A DNA stretch of 64,000 nt, from the NCBI RefSeq assembly GCF_021018895.1, contig NC_079366.1, positions 27,377,270 through 27,441,269 on the forward strand, in the 5' to 3' direction. Both the position numbers and the translations under genes were made by a program. Shown in pieces: positions 44,100-51,677 of the stretch. Source of the DNA: Seriola aureovittata (taxonomy: Eukaryota > Chordata > Actinopteri > Carangiformes > Carangidae). The notes beneath the pieces were generated by a model that saw only the letters and a list, made by a program, of their open reading frames with translations, was not told the origin of the DNA and searched no databases. How positions within the stretch are numbered: position 1 is the stretch's first letter; each line of letters starts with the position of its first letter.

Positions 44100-46739
44100 T
44101 TGACATATTTGACGTCCCCCATCACCAAATGTTTGGAGTGCTGATAGTTTCCTCCCCCACAGTCCACAGCAGACTGAATATTAGCACCATCACACAAAAC
44201 ATCACAACTCAGGCTGTGGCTGTTACTATGGAGACATGGTGTTGCTCTGGTGACACCTAAGGGACAGGACATCTGAGGAGGGCCCTTCACACACCATACG
44301 TGCATGTGTATGCAGGTTTACGTTTTCATTTGCATGTTTCTCAAAATCGGATGTGTAAAAATGATCTGTTTACTCAAATCAGCTGTGAAAGAATTTGGGG
44401 ATTAATCAATGAATCAATCATTGATAAATAATCAACAGTACTTTTCATGACGATCATGATCATTGAAGCTATCAATCAGGAAAATACACTAAATACTTCC
44501 TGGTTTCACCTTCTAAAATGTGAGATTTGCTTCTTTTCTCTGTTTAATATTGTTGTAAATTGAATATTTTTGAGATTTGGATTGTTGGTTGGATAAAACA
44601 AGCTATTTGAATACGACTGTGAATTGTGACAGACTTTTGCACTATTTCTGGATATTTTATACCTTGAATAATTAAATTATAGCCCTTTGGTTAATCTTAA
44701 AAAAAACAAAACGTCATATTAATTTGTTGCAGCCTTAGATCAAACTCTTACATTCAGGCCACACATAGTAAAAAGATATATATACAATCACAACTGTAAA
44801 GAGCTTTGAGTAAAGATAAAGATCATCTTACTTGAAAGATCAATTCTAAAATGCTTAAACATGCTGTATATAAGCACTCATTCAAATCATACATAAATAT
44901 AAATGAAGTCTTTAATGGTTCACTGAATGGTCACATGACCTGCCCTCACAACAGCTTCAGAGCTGAGGAGTTCACACGCTCACAAACTATTTGCACTGTG
45001 CTTTCATGTGGTTTAGATTTGAACGCTACAGTTCATGTTTTAAGGTTTGAACGTGTCATTTAGTATCAGTCATACATATCGCATTAGTCACAAGGGACAT
45101 AGAGCCACAGTGTCACATATTCAATGCTAATTCTTTTCTCTTTCTAAAAGAACTAAGAACTACATTTGCCACAATAAAACAAATGTTCTCTGAACTAATC
45201 TTGATTAGAGGGGGACTCAGGAACCAGTTTCAAAGTGGATCAGTCCTTGTGACCCCATGTTTTCAACAACCGGCACACCAGCAGGACTTTCCCCTTCACT
45301 AGAAAGTACAACAGCTGTATTCTCATAAATCCACCTGCGTCTTCAACTTTTCAACATTCCTTAAAAGGCTCTTGGTGTTATTTAAGGACGTGCAGACACA
45401 GACAGAGTCCTATAAGAAATAATCACAACTATATGACCTTCTGCTGTAAAGTGGGAAGACTGTAAGGACTTCATATTTAACACATTAACTTACAGAACAT
45501 GTTAGCTGTTGCATTTAGCAGGATTGTGAAGAGAAACAGGTGTTTATTATTTTCTGAGTGAGTTTCACAAAAAACTGCGAACCTAAAGAGTAACTTCACA
45601 CATTCCATGTGGAGAAGTGTAAACAAAGCCAACCTGTGGAATCAAACACTAATCACCACTAAAAAAGTGCATTTTTCAGACTATATGGTGACAGAAAACT
45701 TGACTTGATACTGCTGATTATTTCATGCCAGTCTAAAAGTATGATGAACTAATTTTGGCAAATAAAATGTTAGTGAATATCATGTCAGTGAATGCCATCA
45801 TGGAGTACCTCTGCACCCATAAACTCACTTTTTATACGAGACTCTTTCATGAAAGAAAATATTTTCTCCATTAGTGGCCTATCGTGTATCTGTCTCTCAT
45901 ACTTTTAAACGTATCTTTGTATTCCTTGTCCCAAATGAATGTGATGTTAGATACAAAAACACAAATGTAGGTTGAAAAATACCCAACAGAGACATTCATT
46001 CAGAGTTCACTGTGACCATAATCCACTTGGGAGTGGAGTGGCCTCTTGGAGTTGGGGAGACTTTTGTTTCCATCTCTTTACTATGCTTCCTAAAAGTGGT
46101 CGCCAACTGTCGCTCTGCCTTTTCCCTCCCTTGGGGAAACGAATGATGGTTAGTTTTTACCGATTCGTAAAATTATTTGTTATGAAATCCTTTGTGTTGT
46201 CACTATGATCTTTAGAAAACATTTGTAGATAATTAATACATTACCTAAAAGCAGTAAACTAATAGGGCCCTCTTGATGAGGTCCCTTTCTAGGCCTACAT
46301 CAGCTCACTATATGAAAACTCACTATTGAGCAGCAGAAATAGGAAAAAACATATGTAACATGGTACATATTGTATGACATAAAGGAAAGCATAAAATATA
46401 GTATTATAAATGACAATGTTTGTTGCTGAGTATCAACAGCCCCCTTCAATACCCAGAGGAATGTAGGGGCCCTTTATATCCTTGACAAAGAAATAAAAAG
46501 AAGGTAATCCAAACCTCAATTTCAGACACTGTACGCACAAGTAATAATGTCATTTAGCCACTGTTGCCCAGTTTAAGAACCAAACTTACTTTGCATTTTT
46601 CTATCACTCACTGTAGGCTACTGGAGCGGTCACTCACCCAAGACACTATGCGGAGAACGGTCTGAGGCTGCTGGAAGAAGGTGACGGGGTCGAAGGCTCC
46701 TCCGGCTTTCCCGGCTCCGTATGCCTGCATCCCCTCCAT
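23461..46739 (-). CDS. syngr1: SYNGR1, synaptogyrin-1 (1a form), 4 coding exons
   Basis: Tetraspan MARVEL-domain protein of synaptic and other small vesicles, tyrosine-phosphorylated on its cytoplasmic tail; both termini are cytosolic. Exons of 102, 238, 146 and 228 nt close in phase to 237 residues (human 1a has 233). Start MEGMQAYGAGKAGGAFDP matches human MEGGAYGAGKAGGAFDP. The likely membrane segments are LFSIVIFGCIA (exon 2), VFMGSMAFLCCMAFLALDVY (exon 2), FWSFMWFVGFCFLANQW (exon 3) and AARAAITFSFFSIFTW into exon 4. QISSVKDRKKAVL is the family loop signature. The tail keeps ADSALFSQEYMDPSQD and ends in YQRQDY (human YQSQGY), but has gained a nine-Gly run. It is SYNGR1 rather than SYNGR3 by the N-terminus and the NQWQV loop. 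Divergent partner of IFT27. Confidence 0.97.
24556..25167 (-). repeat. Foldback/MITE-like element, copy B (full-length, interrupted)
   Basis: The right end (AATGTCCAACTATTCCTTTA) is the inverse of the left ends of copies A and D. The two arms are imperfect inverted repeats: GGGCAGAAAGTTAGATGAGA with CTTAGCATAAAGAC on one side, and GTCTTTATGCTAAGCTAAGC with CTCAGTGTCTGCCC on the other. The left arm is split by a SINE at 24679-24828. Confidence 0.75.
24679..24828 (+). mobile_element. tRNA-derived SINE nested in foldback copy B
   Basis: 150 bp with CACCTGGTAGACTGCGTACC (A-box-like), a degenerate GTCTGAATCGCAGCGGCCCC B-box region, AGCATGTCATCCCCTCCCTC and an A-rich tail. This matches a widespread teleost SINE. 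It is flanked by a perfect 8-bp duplication AAGCTTAG (24671-24678 and 24829-24836), so it is a retroposed insertion. Confidence 0.85.
26139..26240 (-). CDS. syngr1: SYNGR1 alternative terminal exon (1b-type C-terminus)
   Basis: 307 nt below exon 3, acceptor CCAACAG, then 33 codons and TGA: LFSMEKLKNVSFEEEYTKLF followed by PPQPHQPFV. Joined to exon 3 it gives a 195-residue protein. Human SYNGR1 has a 191-residue 1b isoform whose short tail contains RRFKDLSFQEEYSTLFP, so the FEEEYxxLFP core is recognisably conserved. It lacks the long Tyr/Pro/Gly-rich tail of 1a. No transcript was available; the call rests on phase, splice site and this similarity. Confidence 0.85.
   Translation of the reverse strand, partial: GAQTLFSMEKLKNVSFEEEYTKLFPPQPHQPFV
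26547..26692 (-). CDS. syngr1: SYNGR1 coding exon 3 (residues 114-162), TM3-TM4
   Basis: Acceptor CCCCAG; donor TGG|GTAAGA in phase 0. It encodes the third span, the NQWQVTKHEDNPL lumenal loop and GDAARAAITFSFFSIFTW. It can join either exon 4a (23461-23688) or the 1b terminal exon (26139-26240), as both start in phase 0. Confidence 0.97.
27045..27233 (-). repeat. Foldback/MITE-like element, copy C (truncated)
   Basis: Contains TTCCAGTCTTCATGCTAAGC and ends AAAATGTCAAAGTATTCCTT, the same end as copy B. It lies in SYNGR1 intron 2. Confidence 0.75.
28200..28440 (+). repeat. Teleost interspersed repeat (CTTGACCTTTGAC family), truncated copy
   Basis: Shares TTCCTGAGTTACATCGCTGA, AAATCTGTTTTGTGAGGTCA and GCCTTGACCTCTGACC with the copy at 9.76-10.21 kb, in the same order and orientation. 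Confidence 0.65.
30605..30842 (-). CDS. syngr1: SYNGR1 coding exon 2 (residues 35-114), TM1-TM2
   Basis: Acceptor CTGCAG after a CTTCTTCTCT tract; donor TCGG|GTAAAC. It encodes the first two membrane spans, the lumenal loop with CIFNRNQNACNYGV, and QISSVKDRKK. The split Ala codon joins exon 3 exactly. Confidence 0.97.
31843..32300 (+). repeat. Dispersed teleost repeat with tRNA-like B-box phrase
   Basis: Contains GGTGTTCGATTCCCATGTGA (B-box-like), CCATGACCGTTCAATGTTAC, and CTTTTCCTAACCCTAACCAA followed by TGCCTAAACCTAACCAAGCC. I recognise this order as a common fish repeat. The CCTAACCCTAACC piece is part of the repeat, not telomeric DNA. Confidence 0.55.
32763..32802. repeat. (CA)n microsatellite
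   Basis: About 20 CA units in SYNGR1 intron 1. Confidence 0.97.
33014..33055. repeat. (GT)n microsatellite
   Basis: About 21 GT units, 210 bp from an inverse (CA)n tract; the pair could form a hairpin in single strands. Confidence 0.97.
34085..34215 (+). repeat. Short dispersed repeat fragment
   Basis: GATTAGCACATGTTTGAATG, TGAACATGGTAAACATTGTA and CCTGCTGAACATCAG, in the order I know from a high-copy fish repeat (TTAGCATGCTAACA type). Confidence 0.5.
35258..35336. repeat. (CA)n microsatellite
   Basis: About 36 units with one GA interruption. A second (CA)15 follows at 35424-35453. Confidence 0.97.
37561..37621. repeat. (TG)n grading into mixed alternating purine-pyrimidine tract
   Basis: 61 bp of strict pyrimidine-purine alternation: TG units, then CGTG, CGCATG and CATGCA units. 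Confidence 0.9.
37770..37990. other. High-complexity intronic block, possible conserved non-coding element
   Basis: Between low-complexity flanks lies a balanced stretch including GCTCATTGTGAATGATTTAG, CCTTTTGGATCCATTGTAAA and GGGCCAGACAATTGAGCC (ACAAT SOX-like cores). No coding potential is seen. This is inference from composition only. Confidence 0.2.
38309..38700 (+). repeat. Inverted-end dispersed repeat, copy 1
   Basis: Begins CAAGGAGCTATTTGTAAGAT and shares TACAGTGACTCAGTATCGGA, AAGTGACGAGATAGTCCAAC, GGTTAGCATGTTGACTTCAG and TGGCAAATAAAGGAATGAAG with copy 2 at 41.8 kb. Confidence 0.8.
39837..39939. repeat. (GT)n running into a 34-nt G-rich run
   Basis: About 34 GT units with two interruptions, then G15-T-G18. 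A short (GA)n follows at 40021-40042. Confidence 0.97.
41808..42367 (+). repeat. Inverted-end dispersed repeat, copy 2 (internally duplicated)
   Basis: Starts AAAGGGGCTGTTTGTAAG and ends TTGCAAATAGCTCCTTT, which are inverted ends. Internally the unit containing GTTAGCATGCTAACTTCAGT and CTTTCCACC is present twice (about 41961-42100 and 42105-42240), whereas copy 1 has it once. Confidence 0.8.
43870..43933. repeat. (CA)n microsatellite
   Basis: About 31 units with one frame slip. A second (CA)22 lies at 44054-44097. Confidence 0.97.
44222..44254. promoter_or_regulatory. Tandem pair of X-boxes (RFX sites) in SYNGR1 intron 1
   Basis: GTTACTATGGAGAC (44222-44235) and GTTGCTCTGGTGAC (44241-44254) both fit RYYNYY-N2-RRNRAC at every position. 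They are in the same orientation, 19 bp start to start (nearly two helical turns). RFX proteins bind such sites as dimers. Enhancer function is inference. Confidence 0.5.
46638..46739 (-). CDS. syngr1: SYNGR1 coding exon 1 (residues 1-34)
   Basis: Encodes the cytosolic N-terminus through VLRIVSW, with a TGG|GTGAGT donor in phase 0. Met4 is an alternative start, but Met1 has A at -3 and aligns with the human start. Confidence 0.96.
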
Positions 46740-46865
46740 GATCCTCCTCCTCTCTGGACAGCCTCCTCTCTGGTCCTCCTCTCCTCCCTGCTGCTGGTGC
46801 AAAGGTAAGCTACAGGGTGTGTAGAGCACCGGGTAACCGACACGGAAAATCCCCGAATCTGCCTC

Positions 46866-46908
46866 CTGCTACTACTACCTGTACTGCTGCTGCTACTGCT
46901 GCTGCTGC
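46866..46908 (-). repeat. Interrupted CAG/CTG repeat in SYNGR1 5' leader
   Basis: On the SYNGR1 strand it reads as GCAGCAGCAGCAGTAGCAGC-type units, about 130-170 nt above the ATG, probably within the 5' UTR. It is short and interrupted by TAG triplets. Confidence 0.8.
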
Positions 46909-47065
46909 AAGGATGGATGCACGTCTCTCCTTGGCTCCTTGACGCACAGCCTCCCCTGCTCTCTCCTGTTGTTGTTTTTAATTTAACCTCTAAATTCCCT
47001 GTTGTCCTCTTCGATGTCCGGGCACAGGAAGCTGGTTGCCAGTGTTTTGATGATGCTCTCTCCCT

Positions 47066-47069
<4 letters not shown>

Positions 47070-47115
<46 letters not shown>
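47070..47115. repeat. (CT)n microsatellite in SYNGR1 upstream region
   Basis: About 23 units, (GA)n in the SYNGR1 direction, 330 bp above its ATG. Confidence 0.97.
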
Positions 47116-47119
<4 letters not shown>

Positions 47120-47230
47120 GTGTCTCAGCGCAGGAACCGGTGGCGAACACGAGAACGCGCCTCTGTTGTCACGCCTCGGACTGAAGCGCCATCCCCATCC
47201 AAAACACACTCGTAAAACCATATTGCGAGC

Positions 47231-47246
47231 ACGCGCACGTGCGCGT
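47231..47246. promoter_or_regulatory. 16-bp perfect palindrome with CACGTG core
   Basis: ACGCGCACGTGCGCGT is its own reverse complement. It combines a CACGTG E-box with two GCGC half-sites resembling the NRF1 motif GCGCNNGCGC, within the CpG-rich SYNGR1 promoter side. Confidence 0.5.
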
Positions 47247-47900
47247 AGAGGGCGCGCGCTTGTGCCCACAGGTTTGCCATAAGGAGTCACGCGCTTTCCC
47301 AGTCAGAGGGTTTTTAACCCCCCCAACAAAAAAGCAGACAGGAGAAGGAGACGAGGAAAACAAGTTGATTCAACTAGAACCACTGAAGCTAAGTTATATA
47401 ACTAAGATGCCCGAGGGTGCTTAGTAAAGATTTGATGTTGTTTTAAAGTGACATAATATACCCACTGTAACAATCTGATTATACATTTCAAAGCCATACA
47501 GTATAGTTAAAAAGCCACAAATATTCTAGGTCCATGTCAAAAAGAAGTTATATGTAATGCTAAAGCAAGAAATTCCGCCCTCTAGTGGTCGCGCCGGGTT
47601 TTGCTTTTGAAATACAAGGTCCTTCTTTCCATGAATTCACCTTTCAGGCAGTTCTTACTATCAAAATGTTTACCACCCTGTCCGACCAACGAGACTTCAC
47701 AATTAAAACTGTTATATTTAGTTTAAAGCCGTAGTTGAAGTTTCTACTGCAAGTTTAAAGAATACGTGCCTGACAGACAATGAAAAGGGGGGGAAAAAAA
47801 CATTAAACACTCTTTTTACGTCCTCACAACCAGCCAATGAAAGCCCAGCTGCGCGCTGTACGTGCTCGTTGGCTGGACCAATGAAACACCTCCGTGGCTG

Positions 47901-47913
47901 GTTGCTAGGAGAC
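47901..47913 (+). promoter_or_regulatory. X-box (RFX site) upstream of IFT27
   Basis: GTTGCTAGGAGAC fits RYYNYY-N1-RRNRAC and lies 145 bp above the IFT27 ATG, just after a GACCAATGA CCAAT box. A near-miss second box (GTTGCCGAGGCAC) follows at 47927. Many ciliary and IFT genes are driven by RFX factors through X-boxes at about this distance, so the assignment fits the gene. Confidence 0.65.
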
Positions 47914-48045
47914 GCGTTGTGTCCATGTTGCCGAGGCACAATGAAGAAGATATTTAGATGCAGCTAAACCAGTAAATAGCACTTATTTAGCATCATTTAC
48001 GAAACAAGAGAGTTTACTTACAGTGTCTGGAGGTTATCCACTGTA

Positions 48046-48079
48046 ATGGTGAAGCTGAGGGCGAGATGTCTGCTTGCCG
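48046..48079 (+). CDS. ift27: IFT27 coding exon 1 (residues 1-12)
   Basis: Encodes MVKLRARCLLA plus the first base of Gly12; donor G|GTAAGG. The ATG has G at -3 and +4. A nine-codon upstream frame (47941-47967) precedes it. Confidence 0.95.
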
Positions 48080-48529
48080 GTAAGGTTTTATGAACTTAGT
48101 CCATCCTTCTGCTACGTAAGGCTATCGGTACGAGGGCTAAAGCTAACCAATCTGCTGCTAAACCCACCGAGGTCATTTCAACTTAAAGACCACAGAGATA
48201 AACAAATAGTCCTCTGAATAATACTCTCCTAAACATGCAAACTTGTTGTTTATCTGTGTAGGTATCGCCAATTTACTGTCTCTCCTTTCTTCAGTGGCAC
48301 GTACAACACTTTAGATGTTGTGATTCTGGTTGTAGATATTTGACACCAAACAGATGCTGGTAAACATGGCTGTGTTTGCCCAATAATTTAGCAATACTAG
48401 CACTAAACATTAGCAATACCAACGCTGACAAATAAAGGAATAAATCTATACATTCAGAAAAGATTAGAAATTATGAACCAAACTGTAAACACACACAGAT
48501 TATGAAGTTATCTCTTTCTGTTTCTATCC

Positions 48530-48581
<52 letters not shown>

Positions 48582-49879
48582 GAGATGCAGCAGTGGGGAA
48601 AAGTGCCCTTTCTCATATGTTCCACAGTGACGGTACTCTCTTCCAGAAGAACTACAGCATGGTGAGGCTTACACATATCAATAAAAGATCCCTGGTGTGT
48701 TCCCCATGCAAGGGCCTGCAGTTCCAAGTACACTGTTTTGTATGTGGAACAGCTAGAGCACCACAGTCCCACTCCTTGTAATAATAAGGATATACTGTTT
48801 ATATTCACATCACACATTCATAACAGAGGAATTGGGTTGTAAAACAGCTGGTTGAGGGATTTAGGGATTGGGCTGTGCTCTGTTGCACAGACTAGCCACA
48901 GGCTTATAGTTTTACATTCAGGTAGGGTAACTGATGTTTTCAACTTAGTATGAAGGAGCAACTCATGAAGTTGAATTCTGGATCATTGCCAGCCCAGAAT
49001 AGACAGCAGTATGTTGGGAATACTCTGATCCATGTACTATGAAGTGCTGCAGTATTTATCCAGTATTCAGCTGTTCAGTCCTGCCTGAGATTACAGAATC
49101 AAGTTAATCAGAAAATTATGCTGGTTTAGTCTGCATGCTTTTACCCAGTCGGTATTCAGAATTTCATTTACAGGAGACCGCCCCGAGTGCTCAGACCTGT
49201 AGAGATCTTCTCAGTTCCATACATGTTTATAGATATAGATAGCGCAGTTAAGCAGTAATAAAGTAGTTGTGGAGCAAGGTTGAACAGTTAATCATTTATA
49301 GTCACATATTTGAAATGCACTGAATCAATAATATAATAATATAATCTGATTTTGTTTAAGGTGTTTGCCTGAGGTCAAGACTTTTACTTTACCCAAAATG
49401 TAATTATGCATCGGCTGTAAATCATCAAGACTTATGATCATATTGCATACTGTATGTAGTTTCTTTAGTGGAACTCTTTGTAAGCTTTTCAAGGACCTGC
49501 AGAGGTCTCTTAAATCTACCACAGGAATCACTGAAGTGCAAGACAGCATAATGTACCAATTAATGCTGATGCAGAGTAGGCTAATCTACATTATTTATGC
49601 TAATCTGCATGAGGGAGGGAACCGTGTCATTAACCTCACTCTGTGATATATGGGGTCATGGCTGCTCACTGATTCCTTCTGTCAATGTTTCAAGGGCTGC
49701 AGACTAAATGCATGCACCGCACATGCAAGTGAATGCATTCACTCCTGAGAATCAATATATGCACTTGAGCAGCTTGCACACTTTCATTTGTTTGTTACAT
49801 TTACTGAGTTTACTATTAAGCCTTGCAAATGGTAAGGGTACAGAAGAACAGGTTGGTGAGTAAAATACTGGACAAAAGC

Positions 49880-49937
<58 letters not shown>

Positions 49938-51587
49938 TGTTTGTTCAGCTCTCGCTGTGTCAGCAGTATTGGGGGTTCTGAGGTGACAGGAACGTCGATA
50001 ATTAATACAGCAGGATTCTGGAAAGCCACCAGAACAGGTACTTAACAAGCGCACAACAACAGTGCTCAGTTCCTCCATACTGCCTAAACCTAAACCTGTA
50101 CCCACTTTGCCCGCTTGTTTGTGATGCTGTGCATGTCTGTTCATGTTGGACTAGTGGAGTATTAGCAAAGTAGAAAGGCGCTGCAATAGTGCTGCATTTC
50201 TAATTTGCACTGGCTTAGTATATGTGCTTGCTGAAGTCAAGCCAAGCCTTAACACATCTGTATTACTGCATAAAAAGAACATGAACAACACACAGTATGA
50301 CACTGTGTAAAAAAAAATAAAAAAAATAATAGAAAGATCAATGCAATTTAAAAATGGGAAAATGACATAGTCACATAGTCAAAGACATGTCACATTGAAA
50401 GTAAGTGGGGAGAGATGCAGGTTGGCATGTCCACCTGTAGATCAAGGCCCTGTGTCCACCACACACAGCTTTATTAACTGGATGCACCGAGAGAAATGCC
50501 CATGGGAAAGTGCTGGTCATGGACTCTGCTGTTGCTATGCAACTGTTAAAACACCTATTTGAAGCCAGTTGCTTGCTTTATATTAGTTGAAATATTTTTA
50601 ACTTACTGTTCACTTGACGCCAAGTGCTTCATTTAAGAGGAGTTCCACTTTTAAAAACTCTGAAGCTGTTCACTGTAAATTTTTGATCCAGAAGTTACTA
50701 TGTATATTATGTGTCTTTATTTAGATCAGTTTACATTACAGTAGTGATAGTAGCAGTAGCAAAAAGCAAGAAAGTCATGTTTTTTTCCAGTTGAGAACAG
50801 TTATTTTTAGTGTAAAAGTGCAACCTTAGAAACATGCAGAAAGCTCTAGAAATGCCTCAGCAACTACTGGACAGATTCACATTGAAGTTTAGTATGGACA
50901 TGTATAGTCCTGAAAGGAGGGTGAACCCTTTCCATGTTGAACCCTCCATGAGGTTTCATCTGGTGCCATCCTCAGGCTAAAATGTTCAAATGTAATGGTA
51001 ATCCACAGATTACCATTAAATTTGTTGAGTACATTCATTCATTCATTCATTCATTTAAAAGAGGCAAACTCTTTTGATTTTGAGTCCAATGGCTTTAGGA
51101 CAAGCTTTGATTAGGCTCTAAGAACAGCAAAATTGTCTTTATGTTGTTTATACCAATTCTGCACCACTATGAACACATCACATTACACTCATGACTGCAA
51201 GGTGCAGTGCTGGTAGCAGTTTTAAGCAGCATTAAATGTATCAGGTTGGATTTTCCCTGTAAGATTTCACTGCAGACGGAAACAGGGAACAACGTGTCCT
51301 TACCATTGTGACTAATGTGAAACAGAAACTAGTGGTGTGCAGAGTTACTCCTTGTGTAGACACCTAAGTCATCCCTGATGTTCTTCAACTTTTGATTTTG
51401 AAGGGTAGCCGAGGCTGTCGGCCATTCTGCTCACGTCCCCCTTTGAAAATGTCAGACGGCCCGTTAGCAATATTCCAAGCTTATTTGTTACTAATAGGCC
51501 CTCATTGACATTCCAGCGAGAGGCTTCCTATGCATCACACCAGCTCATTAGACCGCTCCGAAGTGGGACCGCCGCAGCATCTGTGTA

Positions 51588-51677
<90 letters not shown>

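Larger units (their letters stand above)
30843..46637 (-). other. SYNGR1 intron 1 (15.8 kb)
   Basis: The longest intron of the window. It holds many CA/TG microsatellites, two copies of a 0.4-0.6 kb inverted-end repeat (38.3 and 41.8 kb), other dispersed repeats, and a tandem X-box pair at 44.22 kb. No nested gene is supported: all open frames here are short, motif-free or made of dinucleotide repeats. Confidence 0.7.
46740..48045. promoter_or_regulatory. Divergent SYNGR1/IFT27 promoter interval
   Basis: 1.3 kb between the two start codons. The SYNGR1 half contains CTG-type trinucleotide runs (46866-46908), a (CT)n tract (47070-47115), CpG-rich sequence and the palindrome at 47231-47246. The IFT27 half has CCAAT elements (near 47834 and 47879) and the X-box at 47901. 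I see no TATA box, and neither start site of transcription can be fixed from sequence alone. Confidence 0.65.
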
